Below are positions 9,876-20,214 of a stretch of 64,000 nucleotides of DNA, in pieces; the first letter of the stretch is position 1, and every line of letters starts with the position of its first letter. A program made the translations under genes and the position numbers. A model generated the notes under the pieces. The model had not been told where the DNA came from. It ran no database searches and worked only from the letters and a program-made list of their open reading frames with translations. Source of the stretch: Fibrobacter sp. UBA7003. Its GTDB lineage: Bacteria > Fibrobacterota > Fibrobacteria > Fibrobacterales > Fibrobacteraceae. The DNA lies in assembly GCA_002449765.1 (NCBI GenBank), contig DJXN01000004.1, positions 166,932 to 230,931 on the forward strand. The letters are read 5' to 3'.

Positions 9876-9900
9876 GCGCTTCGACAAGCTCAGCGACCTT
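9876..9900. repeat. Dispersed repeat, TTCGACAAGCTCAG type
   Basis: GCGCTTCGACAAGCTCAGCG then ACCTT, just after the groEL stop. The same core recurs in frame inside nfeD (46014-46037) and, inverted and diverged, inside the ABC ATPase gene (51248-51269). It resembles REP-type intergenic elements. Confidence 0.6.
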
Positions 9901-9902
9901 TA

Positions 9903-11552
<1,650 letters not shown>

Positions 11553-11569
11553 TTATAAACTTTTTTTGA

Positions 11570-11851
11570 TTAGAGCGTCGCGATGACGTCCGGTTCCTTC
11601 ACGATGAGGTAGTTTTCGCCATCAACGGTGACTTCAGTGCCGCTGTACTTGCCGTAGAGCACCACGTCGCCCACCTTGACTTCCATCGGGACGATTTCGC
11701 CCTTGTCGTTCTTGCGGCCCGGGCCCACGGCCACGACCTTGCCCTGCATGGGCTTTTCCTTGGCGTTATCCGGAATGAAGAGACCCGAGGAGGTCTTCTG
11801 TTCGGCTTCTGCCGGCTTGACAACGATTCGATCTGCTAAAGGCTTGATCAT
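11570..11851 (-). CDS. groS: Co-chaperonin GroES (10 kDa)
   Basis: 93 residues, the lid of the GroEL cavity. It begins [20 protein letters not shown]. The mobile loop is [18 protein letters not shown], and the barrel ends with [17 protein letters not shown] precedes the ATG. It is first in the groES-groEL operon. Confidence 0.98.
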   Translation of the reverse strand: MIKPLADRIVVKPAEAEQKTSSGLFIPDNAKEKPMQGKVVAVGPGRKNDKGEIVPMEVKVGDVVLYGKYSGTEVTVDGENYLIVKEPDVIATL

Positions 11852-11875
11852 TTTACTTTTCCTTTTTTGCGGGCA

Positions 11876-11922
11876 GTCGCTTTCGCGACACCCTTTTGTT
11901 TAAATCTTGGTCCAAGTTGGAC
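11876..11922 (-). promoter_or_regulatory. Palindromes in the groES leader
   Basis: The groES upstream region contains GTCGC-TTTC-GCGAC (11876-11889) and the overlapping inverted repeats CTTGG-T-CCAAG and GTCCAA-G-TTGGAC (11906-11922). No CIRCE element (TTAGCACTC-N9-GAGTGCTAA) is present. Any control role is inference. Confidence 0.35.
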
Positions 11923-11946
11923 TATTTTGTTCGCTTGAACAAAAGC

Positions 11947-11972
11947 AAAATCTGTGCCAAACAGATTTTTTC
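11947..11972. terminator. Possible terminator downstream of the XRE gene
   Basis: AAAATCTG (11947-11954) and CAGATTTT (11962-11969) with a 7-nt loop. T-rich sequence flanks it on both strands. It lies in the roughly 260 bp gap between the XRE gene and groES, in which I see no gene. Confidence 0.45.
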
Positions 11973-12114
11973 CAAAAAAGACCTTTTTGGCAAGATTTTT
12001 GCGTCAAACAGGTGGAAAAGTCAAATATCAGCCAATTTTTTCGCACGCTCGCGTGTTTTATTTTGAGACATTCTTGCAAGAGTGTTTTAAAACGAAACGT
12101 TCCGCGGCTGTCAG

Positions 12115-12450
12115 CTACGACTCCAACAGATTTCGCCCCGATGTATTCCTGATATATTCGGCAGCCTTGCTCCGCTCCCGAAGCCGACGATTCTTCGCCA
12201 TGTATTCCGCCTCATAGATGGCTGAAAACCTTTCCAGCAGTTCGACCGGTGTCATATCCAGTCCCATCGCCAGCGCACAAAAAGTCTCAAAAGAGGGAAT
12301 CCTCTTTCCGCACTCCAACATTGATATAAATTGCCGAGTAAGCCCCGAAATCTTCGACAGCTGACGCTGCGTGACCAACGAATCCCTCCTTATGCTGATC
12401 ACAAGTTTTCGGAACGCGCTACAAAACACCTCATGGTCATCTAATTTCAT
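12115..12450 (-). CDS. XRE-family helix-turn-helix transcriptional regulator
   Basis: 111 residues from the ATG at 12450 (the frame extends to 12492 but without a better start). The segment VTQRQLSKISGLTRQFISML with the following ECGKRIPSFETFCALAMGL is a classic HTH_3/XRE domain (about residues 22-78). The C-terminal tail is basic, with AEYMAKNRRLRERSKAAEYI. It stands alone, and no toxin, phage or restriction partner is adjacent, so its target is unknown. Confidence 0.8.
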   Translation of the reverse strand: MKLDDHEVFCSAFRKLVISIRRDSLVTQRQLSKISGLTRQFISMLECGKRIPSFETFCALAMGLDMTPVELLERFSAIYEAEYMAKNRRLRERSKAAEYIRNTSGRNLLES

Positions 12451-12596
12451 ACAATAAAGATATAAAAAACTTGCAAATACAAAAGTATACATATGTTCCC
12501 AAATGTAAAAATTCCCATGACCTTTTGTTAAAGAAATATATTTTAGACTCCCCTTTTATTTTTAAAAATCATTACTATATAGGGGCCGCTTTGCAG

Positions 12597-12629
12597 GACC
12601 TGCTTTACGCAAGTCGTTTTTTCTGCGGG
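12597..12629 (-). repeat. Truncated duplicate of the tRNA-Arg 3' end and terminator
   Basis: 33 bp identical to 12689-12721, containing the last six bases of tRNA-Arg plus one arm of its terminator. The matching 5' arm is missing here, so it cannot form the hairpin. It lies 92 bp from the intact copy. Confidence 0.75.
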
Positions 12630-12679
12630 GAAGGGCTATCGGGAGGCATTTTCGCGGGGATTTCGCCTCGAAAGAACAA

Positions 12680-12714
12680 AAAAAAAACGACCTGCTTTAC
12701 GCAAGTCGTTTTTT
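12680..12714 (-). terminator. Terminator of tRNA-Arg
   Basis: On the minus strand, AAAACGACTTGC and GCAGGTCGTTTT pair around GTAAA, then a long T-run, immediately after the tRNA 3' end. Confidence 0.85.
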
Positions 12715-12715
12715 C

Positions 12716-12721
<6 letters not shown>
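12689..12721 (-). repeat. Intact copy of the 33-bp tRNA-Arg/terminator repeat
   Basis: Identical to 12597-12629. This copy overlaps the tRNA-Arg 3' end and its functional terminator. Confidence 0.75.
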
Positions 12722-12789
<68 letters not shown>

Positions 12790-12878
12790 GTGACGTGCCC
12801 AAATATAGAATTATCGGTTGAATTGTCAAGGGATTTTTCTAAATTTGTTGAATAATTTTTTATATCCAAGAATTAACG

Positions 12879-15161
12879 ATGAAAAAAGTCAAGTCCATCC
12901 TAGCCTATTGCCTGACCATCGCAAAGAAGCTTTTCTCCGACAAAAAGTTCGACATTTGCCTCGCCATCCTCTGCTTTCCCATAATTCTCGGATTTGTCGC
13001 AGTCGTCATCGTCTATAACCATTACCTGCCGGAGCTCCCCTCCCTCGCCCAGCTAGAGCAAATAAACCCGAAGCTCGTCACCAACATTTACGACATGAAC
13101 GGGAAAATTGTGCACAAGTACTTCGTGGAACGCCGCGAATGGACCTCGTTCGATTCCATCCCCGAAGACGCAATCCACGCCGTCATGGCGACCGAAGACC
13201 GCGCCTTCTACAACCACTGGGGCATGAACGTCTGGGCCATCCCGTCGGCAATCGTCGAGAGCGCCCTCAGCGGCAAGCAGCTCCGCGGCGCCTCCACCCT
13301 CACCCAGCAATTGACCAAGCTCCTGTTCCTCACGCCGGAACGTTCCATCGCCCGTAAAATCAAAGAGGCGATGACCGCCATCCGCATCGAGCAGACCTAT
13401 ACCAAGCAGGAAATTCTCGAGTTCTACATGAACGAGGTGTACCTGGGAGGCGGCAACTACGGGTTCCAGGCCGCAGGCAAATACTACTTCGGCCGACCGC
13501 TCGACAGCCTCACCATTCCGGAATACGCCGTGCTAGCGGGCATGCTCAAGGCGCCCGAATCCTACCGCCCTGACAAGCACCCCAAGGCATCGCTCGAACG
13601 TCGCAACACGGTCCTTTTCGCCATGTACGACGCAGGCTACATCAGCAAGGAAGACTACCACAAATACATAGCGACCCCCATCGCGCTCGCCGAAAAGGAA
13701 CCTGAAACGGGCTCCGGCCTCTACTACTACGAAGAAATCCGCAAGTACATGGAAAAGAAGTACGGGCAGAACTCGCTCTACGCTGACGGAGTTTCCATCT
13801 ACAGCACCATTGACCCCGACATCCAAGAACTCGCAGACAGCGTCATCCAGTCGACAGTCAAGAAATACCGCAAGGAATTCCAGAAGAAGGCGGCCAAGAA
13901 CCTAAAGCTCGCCGACAAGTACAACATGGAACTTGACAGCGTTCTCGTCCACTTCGACAGCGTCTACACCCTGTTCAAGAAGGACTACCTGAGCAAGGAC
14001 ACTTCCGCAAATATCAAGAAATGGCGCTACCCGCCCGAAATCCGCTACCATGACGTAGAAATGGCGGCAGTCGTTATCGAGAACGAGACGGGCGCAATTC
14101 GCGCAATGGTCGGCGGCAGCGACTTTAACACATCGCGATTCAACCGCGCCGTCCAGTCCCTGCGTCAACCTGGGTCGTCCTTCAAGCCGATCGTCTACTC
14201 CGTCGCCATGGACAACGGCGCTTCCCCCTGCGACTCGGTGAACGACGCTCCCATCACCATGACCGACGAGACTGCGGCAACCGGCATGTGGCGACCGCAC
14301 AACTCCGAAAAGAACTTCGAAGGCATGATGTCGCTTCGCAGGGCGCTTTACCGTTCGAAAAACATCCCCGCCATCCTCACCGCCTCGAAATACGGTTTGA
14401 GCAACGTGGTGAACTACGCCCGCGCCTTCGGCATCCGCAAGGCTCCGCTCGTAGCGGTTCCGAGCCTCGCCCTCGGGTCTGTCGGAGCGACGCTCCTCGA
14501 AATGACCTCGGCCTACACAGTATTCCCGAACGGAGGAACCCGAATCGAGCCCTACATGATCGAATCCATCGAAGACAAGAACGGCGAAGTAATCGAAAAG
14601 AATTCCAAGGTCGAAAGTGTCGTGATGAAGCCCTCCGCAGCCTACCTAATGGTCGACATCCTGAAAGACGTAAACGTCCGCGGAACCGGATTCAAGGTCG
14701 CACAGAGCGGATTCAACCACCCGAGCGGCGGCAAGACCGGAACAACGAACGACTACACCGACGCCTGGTACATCGGCTTTACGAAGCATTACACCATGGG
14801 CGTCTGGGTCGGTTTCGACCAGGCCGTCTCCATGGGCGTCGGCCATACGGGCGGCAACTACGCGCTTCCCGCATGGATTGCCGTCATGACAAAGATTCAC
14901 AAGGGTCTTCCGCAGAAATCGTTCCCCGTTCCGAGCGGAGTCATCAGCCGCGGCGTTTGCAACGTCACGGGTAAACTCGCGGGTGAATTCTGCACCGAAA
15001 AGACATACTGCCTCTACACCACCAACAACTATCCCGACGAAGTCTGCGATGGCGACCACTACAAGGTGAAAACCAAGTCCGCCGACGACGCAACGCTCTT
15101 CAGCAACAAGGGTGCCGCAGAAAACACGCAAGGGCCGAAAAAGCCCCGCAAAATGTTCTAG
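12879..15161 (+). CDS. Class A penicillin-binding protein (PBP1A-like)
   Basis: Bifunctional peptidoglycan glycosyltransferase and DD-transpeptidase, anchored in the inner membrane. 760 residues. Membrane helix about 26-48. GT51 domain with catalytic Glu in ATEDRAFYNHWG, RGASTLTQQLTKLL and the YGFQAAGKYYFG region. Transpeptidase domain with S433-S-F-K436, S493-K-N495 and K619-T-G. The sequence ends in a Cys-containing region (GVCNVTGKLAGEFC) and a basic tail. No clear Shine-Dalgarno. It starts about 90 bp from the divergent tRNA-Arg. Confidence 0.94.
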   Translation: MKKVKSILAYCLTIAKKLFSDKKFDICLAILCFPIILGFVAVVIVYNHYLPELPSLAQLEQINPKLVTNIYDMNGKIVHKYFVERREWTSFDSIPEDAIHAVMATEDRAFYNHWGMNVWAIPSAIVESALSGKQLRGASTLTQQLTKLLFLTPERSIARKIKEAMTAIRIEQTYTKQEILEFYMNEVYLGGGNYGFQAAGKYYFGRPLDSLTIPEYAVLAGMLKAPESYRPDKHPKASLERRNTVLFAMYDAGYISKEDYHKYIATPIALAEKEPETGSGLYYYEEIRKYMEKKYGQNSLYADGVSIYSTIDPDIQELADSVIQSTVKKYRKEFQKKAAKNLKLADKYNMELDSVLVHFDSVYTLFKKDYLSKDTSANIKKWRYPPEIRYHDVEMAAVVIENETGAIRAMVGGSDFNTSRFNRAVQSLRQPGSSFKPIVYSVAMDNGASPCDSVNDAPITMTDETAATGMWRPHNSEKNFEGMMSLRRALYRSKNIPAILTASKYGLSNVVNYARAFGIRKAPLVAVPSLALGSVGATLLEMTSAYTVFPNGGTRIEPYMIESIEDKNGEVIEKNSKVESVVMKPSAAYLMVDILKDVNVRGTGFKVAQSGFNHPSGGKTGTTNDYTDAWYIGFTKHYTMGVWVGFDQAVSMGVGHTGGNYALPAWIAVMTKIHKGLPQKSFPVPSGVISRGVCNVTGKLAGEFCTEKTYCLYTTNNYPDEVCDGDHYKVKTKSADDATLFSNKGAAENTQGPKKPRKMF

Positions 15162-15184
15162 CGCATGACCGGCAAGATAGCCTC

Positions 15185-15216
15185 AATCCCTTATTTTTAA
15201 AGGGATTGAAAAGCTT
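15185..15216 (+). terminator. Probable terminator after the PBP gene
   Basis: AATCCCTT (15185-15192) and AAGGGATT (15200-15207) with a 7-nt AT-rich loop. GAAAAGC separates the stem from a six-T run, so termination may be weak. Confidence 0.5.
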
Positions 15217-15263
15217 TTTTACCCTTAACAAAAAACTGTTTTTTTTCTATCTTTACGGCCACC

Positions 15264-16337
15264 ATGGAATGGCCGCGCGACATAAAATCTCTCACGACTG
15301 ACGAGCTCAAGGCTTGGCTTCGCGATGTAAACGAGAAGCAATACCGCGCCGATCAAATCCAGAAATGGCTTTTCTGCCAACAGGTAAAATCCTACGACGA
15401 AATGGCGAACGTGCCGCCCTCGCTCCGCGAAAAACTGGCCGAACAGTTTTCCATCCGATCCCTCATCGAGGAACAGCGCATGGAATCGGTCGACGGCACT
15501 GTCAAGTGGCTCTTCCGGACGCGCGACGACCACCACATCGAAACCGTGATGATTCCAGCCAACGGACGCTTCTCCGTATGCGTGTCGACCCAGGTGGGCT
15601 GCGCCATGAACTGCGCTTTCTGCCGCACCGCAAAGATGGGCTTCACCCGGAACCTCGAAGCGGGCGAAATCCTCGAAGAAATCCTCAATGTGAACTGGTA
15701 CCTGAAAGAGGCCGGTCTCTTGAACGATGAAGGCAACGTTGCCCAGGTCACGAACATCATCTTCATGGGCATGGGCGAACCGCTCAACAACCTGGAAAAC
15801 GTGCACAGAGTCTGTTGCACCCTGCACAACCAGAGTCTCTTCAACATGGGCGCAAAGCGCATGACCGTGAGTACAAGCGGCGTTGTCCCGAAAATCAAGG
15901 AACTTGTCGACCGCAATACGCCCTGCTGCCTCGCCGTAAGTCTCAACAGCACGAACAACGAATACCGTTCGTCCGTGATGCCGGTGAACAAGACCTGGCC
16001 CATCGAGAAACTCCTCGAAGCGGTTGACGAATACATCCGCCGCACCGATAATTATGTGACGTTCGAGTTCGTGCTCATCAAGGACATCACCTGCACCCCT
16101 AAGGCCGCAAAGGAATTGATCCGCATCTGCGCCCCCCGCCGAGTGAAGGTGAACGCAATCGTGCTTAATGACGGTGATGACCCGAGCTTGCACGCCCCCA
16201 CGCCCGAAGAGGTCGAGGATTTCCTCGCCGCCGTGCGTGCCGCCGAAATTCAAATAACGATCCGCAACCCGCGCGGCCGCGACATCCTCGCCGCCTGCGG
16301 GCAACTCGCGTACAAAAAGGAAGGTAAAGAATGTTAA
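15264..16337 (+). CDS. rlmN: Dual-specificity RNA methyltransferase RlmN
   Basis: Radical SAM enzyme that methylates C2 of A2503 in 23S rRNA, and A37 of some tRNAs. 357 residues. The cluster-binding motif is C113-x3-C117-x2-C120 (CAMNCAFC). MGMGEPLNN, the VSTSGVVP strand and SLNST are family landmarks. The methyl-carrying Cys is about residue 345 in ILAACGQL. The stop overlaps the start of the next methyltransferase gene by 7 bp, so the two are translationally coupled. Confidence 0.97.
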   Translation: MEWPRDIKSLTTDELKAWLRDVNEKQYRADQIQKWLFCQQVKSYDEMANVPPSLREKLAEQFSIRSLIEEQRMESVDGTVKWLFRTRDDHHIETVMIPANGRFSVCVSTQVGCAMNCAFCRTAKMGFTRNLEAGEILEEILNVNWYLKEAGLLNDEGNVAQVTNIIFMGMGEPLNNLENVHRVCCTLHNQSLFNMGAKRMTVSTSGVVPKIKELVDRNTPCCLAVSLNSTNNEYRSSVMPVNKTWPIEKLLEAVDEYIRRTDNYVTFEFVLIKDITCTPKAAKELIRICAPRRVKVNAIVLNDGDDPSLHAPTPEEVEDFLAAVRAAEIQITIRNPRGRDILAACGQLAYKKEGKEC

Positions 16338-16951
16338 CGCAGAACCTCCCGGAATTCTGGGACAACCTCTATGCCGATGGCAAGGACTACTGGAATTTCA
16401 AGAAGGCGACCCCTGCCCTGCTCGAATTTTTCAAGCACCCCTCTTGCCCGGCTACCGGCTCCGTGCTGATTCCCGGAGCAGGTTTCGGCTACGATGCAGA
16501 AGCTTGGGCCGAACGCGGCCACGAAGTGCTCGCCGTAGACTTTGCGCCCACGGCCGTTGACGAACTCGACCACCTGAGCCGCAAGCACAAGAACTTGCGT
16601 TCGCTCGACCTTGACCTCTTCACGCTCACCCCCAAGGACCCCAAGCGCGGTGGCCAGCAGTTCGACATCGTGTACGATTACTGCACTTTCTCCGCCATCC
16701 ATCCGGGGCGGCGCGACGAGTTCTTCGAAGTCTGCTACAAGATGCTCAAGGACGACGGCGTCCTGATCCTTTTCCTCTACCCGCTCATGAACGGCAAGAC
16801 GCTGCAGGGCCCTCCCCATGCAACGAGCGAAGGCGAACTCATGGCGCGCCTCGGCGGCGTTTTCGATGTGGTGGAACGCATCAAGCCCGTAAATAGCATC
16901 CCCGGCCGCGAAGGTAAGGAAGAAATCTGGCTTTTGAAGAAATGCCTGTAA
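16331..16951 (+). CDS. SAM-dependent methyltransferase, thiopurine methyltransferase (TPMT) type
   Basis: 206 residues. The start NLPEFWDNLYADGKDYWNF and the glycine-rich SAM site LIPGAGFGYDAEAWAERGHE followed by VLAVDFAPTA are characteristic of bacterial TPMT-family proteins. Family members methylate thiols, halides or selenium and tellurium compounds; the substrate here cannot be told. YDYCTFSAI and the late LFLYPL strand complete the Rossmann fold. It overlaps rlmN by 7 bp and is followed by a strong terminator. Confidence 0.85.
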   Translation: MLTQNLPEFWDNLYADGKDYWNFKKATPALLEFFKHPSCPATGSVLIPGAGFGYDAEAWAERGHEVLAVDFAPTAVDELDHLSRKHKNLRSLDLDLFTLTPKDPKRGGQQFDIVYDYCTFSAIHPGRRDEFFEVCYKMLKDDGVLILFLYPLMNGKTLQGPPHATSEGELMARLGGVFDVVERIKPVNSIPGREGKEEIWLLKKCL

Positions 16952-16993
16952 TCTAGAACGGCTCAACGAGCCTATAGACAAAAAGCTTGCGAC

Positions 16994-17030
16994 AAAAGAC
17001 GAGAGACTGGAAAAGCTCTCGTCTTTTTTT
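16994..17030 (+). terminator. Terminator of the rlmN operon
   Basis: Twelve-bp perfect stem AAAAGACGAGAG (16994-17005) with CTCTCGTCTTTT (17016-17027), continuing into a T-run. Confidence 0.9.
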
Positions 17031-17124
17031 GTGCGTCCAATTTCTCCATTCCTATTTTTTTCTAATTTTTCCTCAAAATTTTTAATGCGGCATGGCCGCC
17101 AAACAAAAACACAAGGATTAAACT

Positions 17125-17622
17125 ATGGCTCAAGATTTATGCCCCTGCGGATCTGGAAAAGAATACTGCGAATGCTGTGAACCCATCATCAAGGGAACTG
17201 CCCTCGCCCAGAGTCCCGAAGCGCTGATGCGCTCACGCTATACAGCCTACGCCAAGCACGAAATCGCCTGGCTCAAGGACTCCCTCGAAGCTAGCCAGCG
17301 CAGTGACTTCGACGAACCGAGCGTAGAAGCCTGGAGCCGCGACTCCGAATGGCTCGGCATCGAGATCAAGCAGACCAAGACCGAAGAAGAGAAGAACATC
17401 GGCTGGGTCGAATTCGTCGCACGCTTCAAGCAGGGAAACATCACCCGCAACCACCACGAACTCGGCGAATTCCACAAGGTGGGCGGCGCATGGTTCTTCT
17501 ACGACGGCCGTGCAGTGAAGCAGGAAACCGTCCGTCACGAAGGTCCGGTTGTCGGCCGCAACGACCCGTGCCCGTGCGGTTCCGGCAAGAAGTACAAGAA
17601 GTGCTGCGGCGCAGGCAAGTAA
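17125..17622 (+). CDS. YchJ-like protein with two SEC-C zinc motifs
   Basis: 165 residues. SEC-C motifs lie at both ends: [13 protein letters not shown] (residues 6-18) and [13 protein letters not shown] near the C-terminus. Between them is the YchJ/UPF0225 NTF2-like domain ([18 protein letters not shown] and WVEFVARFK). The molecular role of this family is not established; the SEC-C motif binds zinc and, in SecA, SecB. It is 29 bp upstream of argC. AAGGAT precedes the ATG. Confidence 0.9.
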   Translation: MAQDLCPCGSGKEYCECCEPIIKGTALAQSPEALMRSRYTAYAKHEIAWLKDSLEASQRSDFDEPSVEAWSRDSEWLGIEIKQTKTEEEKNIGWVEFVARFKQGNITRNHHELGEFHKVGGAWFFYDGRAVKQETVRHEGPVVGRNDPCPCGSGKKYKKCCGAGK

Positions 17623-17651
17623 TCAACCTTCAACCTCAATCCGATAGAAAG

Positions 17652-18617
17652 ATGTTCAAAGTTTTCGTAGATGGTGAAGCAGGGACCACTGGCCTGCAGA
17701 TTTATGAGAGACTCGCAAAGCGCACCGACATCGAAGTGTTGCGCATTTCTCCTGAACTCCGCAAAGACATTAACGAACGCAAGAGGCTCATCAACGAGTC
17801 CGACGTGACGTTCCTGTGCCTGCCCGACGCGGCCGCTGTCGAAAGTGCAGCCCTCTGCGAAAATCCGAACACCCGCGTGATTGACGCTTCTACCGCGCAC
17901 CGCGTGAATCCGGACTGGACCTACGGGATGCCGGAACTGAGCCCCGCCCAGCGCGAAGCGATTGCAAAAGCCAAGCGCATCGCGAACCCCGGCTGCCACG
18001 CCTCGGGCTTTATCCTCGGCGTGCACCCGCTGGTTGCCGCAGGAATCCTCCCGAAGAGCGCAAACCTCGCCGCCTACAGCATTACCGGTTATTCCGGCGG
18101 CGGCAAGAAGCTCATCGCCGAATATGAGGAAGCAGCAGCCCTTTCGCATGCTGCCGGCGAATCGAAGGCCATCATGGCGCCCGCCCCGTACGCGCTCGCG
18201 CTCGCTCACAAGCACCTTCCCGAAATGAAGAAGTACTGCGAACTCGAAAACACGCCGTTCTTCAACCCGGTACTCGGCCCCTATTACAAGGGCATGGCGG
18301 TGACGGTCGCCATCTTCGCGAATGAACTCACCAAGAAGGTCGGCCCCGAAGGCCTCACCGAAATCTTGGCGAAGCATTACGAAGGTTCCCGTTTTGTGAA
18401 GGTCATGCCGTATGAAGCAGCCCCCGTGCTGTTCAACGGCCGCCTTGACGCCACCGTCTGCAACGACACAAACAACGCCCGCATCCAGGTTTTCGGCAAC
18501 GAGAACGTGATGCAGGTGACGACTATTATCGATAACCTCGGCAAGGGCGCAAGCGGTGCCGCCATTCAGAACATGAATATCGCGCTCGGCCTCGACGAAA
18601 GCATCAGCCTGGTCTAG
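17652..18617 (+). CDS. argC: N-acetyl-gamma-glutamyl-phosphate reductase (short type)
   Basis: NADPH-dependent reduction of N-acetylglutamyl phosphate, third step of arginine synthesis. 321 residues, matching the shorter ArgC type. VDGEAGTTGLQIYERL is the Rossmann start. Catalytic Cys115 lies in NPGCHASG, and SITGYSGGGKK and LAHKHLPEM follow. The frame runs open upstream to 17349 on the opposite side of ychJ, but the ATG at 17652 after GATAGAAAG fits the family start. A terminator follows. Confidence 0.93.
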   Translation: MFKVFVDGEAGTTGLQIYERLAKRTDIEVLRISPELRKDINERKRLINESDVTFLCLPDAAAVESAALCENPNTRVIDASTAHRVNPDWTYGMPELSPAQREAIAKAKRIANPGCHASGFILGVHPLVAAGILPKSANLAAYSITGYSGGGKKLIAEYEEAAALSHAAGESKAIMAPAPYALALAHKHLPEMKKYCELENTPFFNPVLGPYYKGMAVTVAIFANELTKKVGPEGLTEILAKHYEGSRFVKVMPYEAAPVLFNGRLDATVCNDTNNARIQVFGNENVMQVTTIIDNLGKGASGAAIQNMNIALGLDESISLV

Positions 18618-18642
18618 GCAACAACCGGCAACGATTATACAA

Positions 18643-18672
18643 AAGCCAGCCCGATTGCGGCTGGCTTAAATG
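18643..18672 (+). terminator. Terminator of argC
   Basis: AAGCCAGC (18643-18650) and GCTGGCTT (18660-18667) with a 9-nt loop. The tail AAATGTTT is weak in T, and the minus strand offers TTTTGT, so it may act in both directions between convergent transcripts. Confidence 0.6.
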
Positions 18673-18691
18673 TTTAAATGCAAACAGCGAC

Positions 18692-19690
18692 TTAATCTTC
18701 ACTGAAGGTGAACGGAATCGTCACAGTCGTGTTACCAGACTTGACCTTGCTGAAAGTCCAGCGGCTCACGGCTTTCTTAATCTCTCCGTCAAATTCGCCA
18801 TACCCGGTCGTAGAGGACGCAATGGAAATACTGATAATTTCACCACCCGGAGCAATCGTGAACTTCAGGGTAACCTTACCCTGGAATCCCGGTTTTATCT
18901 TCAGGAACTTGTTATAGATGTGGCGCAGGCCCGGAGTACGTTGACGTACGACCTTCATGATGTCAGCAGCGGAACGAGATCCACCACCGGCACCCATCTT
19001 GACATCATCTCCAGACGGAGTCTTGATATTTCCCTTGGCCTTGGTTGCAATACCGCCTCCACCGAAGAGGCCCGCAAGGCCGTCGCCGACACCATCATCC
19101 CCACCTTCTGCGAAGCCTTCATTGAAGCCGTCACCCGTCTTGTTGTGACCTGACAAGGAAGAATTAAACAATCCCTTTTCATTAATTACATCCGAATAGT
19201 CAGAGCACAAAGTCCAAAACCATTCCAACGTCTTGTTCAGGAAGACGGGATTCACGCCGCCATCATAGATAAATTGGTATGTCAATCGCATGACGCCATC
19301 CCCATTGTCACGTCTGAGAAATGAGGCCTGCGTCAAAATTTTATCAATATTGAACTGGTTTGCCGTCTCGATAGCCAAGGATTCATCCACATCCTGGGTT
19401 CCACCCCACGTTGCAGAAAGCTTTACAAGTTTCTGGTTGGGATATACAAAGATATAGCCCTTGTAGGTTCCATTTGTAATAAAGAGGTCGCCATCCTCAT
19501 CAATCCGGCCCTGAGTTTCACCTTCCAGGAGTTTCAATAAATTTCCCGGATTAACATCGCTTTCCCGCAATATTTTGCCAGGTCCAAAAGATGCCGGAGC
19601 GTAGCTTGTTTCGTAATGACCATAGGCAAGGACCTGCTGCGCACAGAATGCGACAAATATACCGAACAATATCTTTTTTAGATTTTTCAT
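18692..19690 (-). CDS. Exported YbjN-like plus AgmX/PglI (TonB-C-like) domain protein
   Basis: 332 residues. Signal peptide KILFGIFVAFCAQQVLA. Residues about 30-165 form a YbjN-like domain (GRIDEDGDLFITNG, GYIFVYPNQKLVKLSATWGG). A Gly-rich linker follows. The C-terminal 100 residues (VVRQRTPGLRHIYNKFL, VTLKFTIAPGGEI, SSTTGYGEFD) match the AgmX/PglI C-terminal domain, a TonB-C-like fold known from myxobacterial gliding and envelope proteins. It is last in an eleven-gene cluster, 18 bp after the preceding lipoprotein gene. The domains recur separately at 23908 and 22376. Function unknown. Confidence 0.8.
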   Translation of the reverse strand: MKNLKKILFGIFVAFCAQQVLAYGHYETSYAPASFGPGKILRESDVNPGNLLKLLEGETQGRIDEDGDLFITNGTYKGYIFVYPNQKLVKLSATWGGTQDVDESLAIETANQFNIDKILTQASFLRRDNGDGVMRLTYQFIYDGGVNPVFLNKTLEWFWTLCSDYSDVINEKGLFNSSLSGHNKTGDGFNEGFAEGGDDGVGDGLAGLFGGGGIATKAKGNIKTPSGDDVKMGAGGGSRSAADIMKVVRQRTPGLRHIYNKFLKIKPGFQGKVTLKFTIAPGGEIISISIASSTTGYGEFDGEIKKAVSRWTFSKVKSGNTTVTIPFTFSED

Positions 19691-19752
19691 GAACAACCGA
19701 ACCTTTTCCTATATGCAGCTATTCCACAGCGCCTCGAACCAGTGCCCAAAAT
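19611..19752 (-). repeat. 142-bp duplicated block, copy 1
   Basis: Matches 23691-23832 with 3 differences. It spans the last codons of the lipoprotein gene at 19709, the 18-bp spacer, and the signal-peptide codons of the gene starting at 19690. Confidence 0.9.
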
Positions 19753-20197
19753 AGCTAGCATCGCACAGTTGGTGGAGTACTCCCGAAACACAAGCAAATT
19801 TCTTCGGGTTATAAGGGAAACCATTGCAAGACACGCCATTTAAGCAGCTAGAGCATTGACTTTCATCTGCAGACCAGCAACTTGTATTGCAAAACGTATC
19901 TACGACATTGTCGTTGCAGAATTCTTTCTTGGGATTATAAGTATTGCTGCCACATACCGCAACGCTAGCCACAGAACTGCTCGATTTGGGTTTGGTATAG
20001 TTTGTCACGGAACTGCTTGATGTGGGAGTATAGTACGTCGTAGAACTGCTTGATAAATAAACAGGATTACTTTGTTCCGAGCAACTCGACACCTGGGCAT
20101 CCACCATCTCCCCGTATTCATCCTCAAGCTGGGCGGCATAGTCCGTACAGCCGGGCAGGCAAAGAGCAAGCAAAAGTAAAGCGAGAAGCCGTTTCAT
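19709..20197 (-). CDS. Cys-rich, Ser-rich-linker lipoprotein
   Basis: 162 residues from the ATG at 20197. Lipobox LALCLPGCTD gives a lipidated Cys near residue 17. Repeated Ser stretches (YLSSSSTTYY, TSSSSVTN, KSSSSVAS) form a linker, followed by a Cys-rich region with at least eight cysteines (CNTSCWSADESQCSSC). It ends FGHWFEALWNSCI, the same 13 residues as the micro-ORF at 23789. Likely a surface lipoprotein stabilised by disulfides. Family not recognised. Confidence 0.75.
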   Translation of the reverse strand: MKRLLALLLLALCLPGCTDYAAQLEDEYGEMVDAQVSSCSEQSNPVYLSSSSTTYYTPTSSSSVTNYTKPKSSSSVASVAVCGSNTYNPKKEFCNDNVVDTFCNTSCWSADESQCSSCLNGVSCNGFPYNPKKFACVSGVLHQLCDASYFGHWFEALWNSCI

Positions 20198-20214
20198 AGT
20201 CTTACAAACCTTTA

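Noticed and set aside
11907..12217. Plus-strand frames of 81-87 codons between groES and the XRE gene
   Set aside because: Aromatic-rich random-looking translations without ribosome sites; the region holds hairpins instead.
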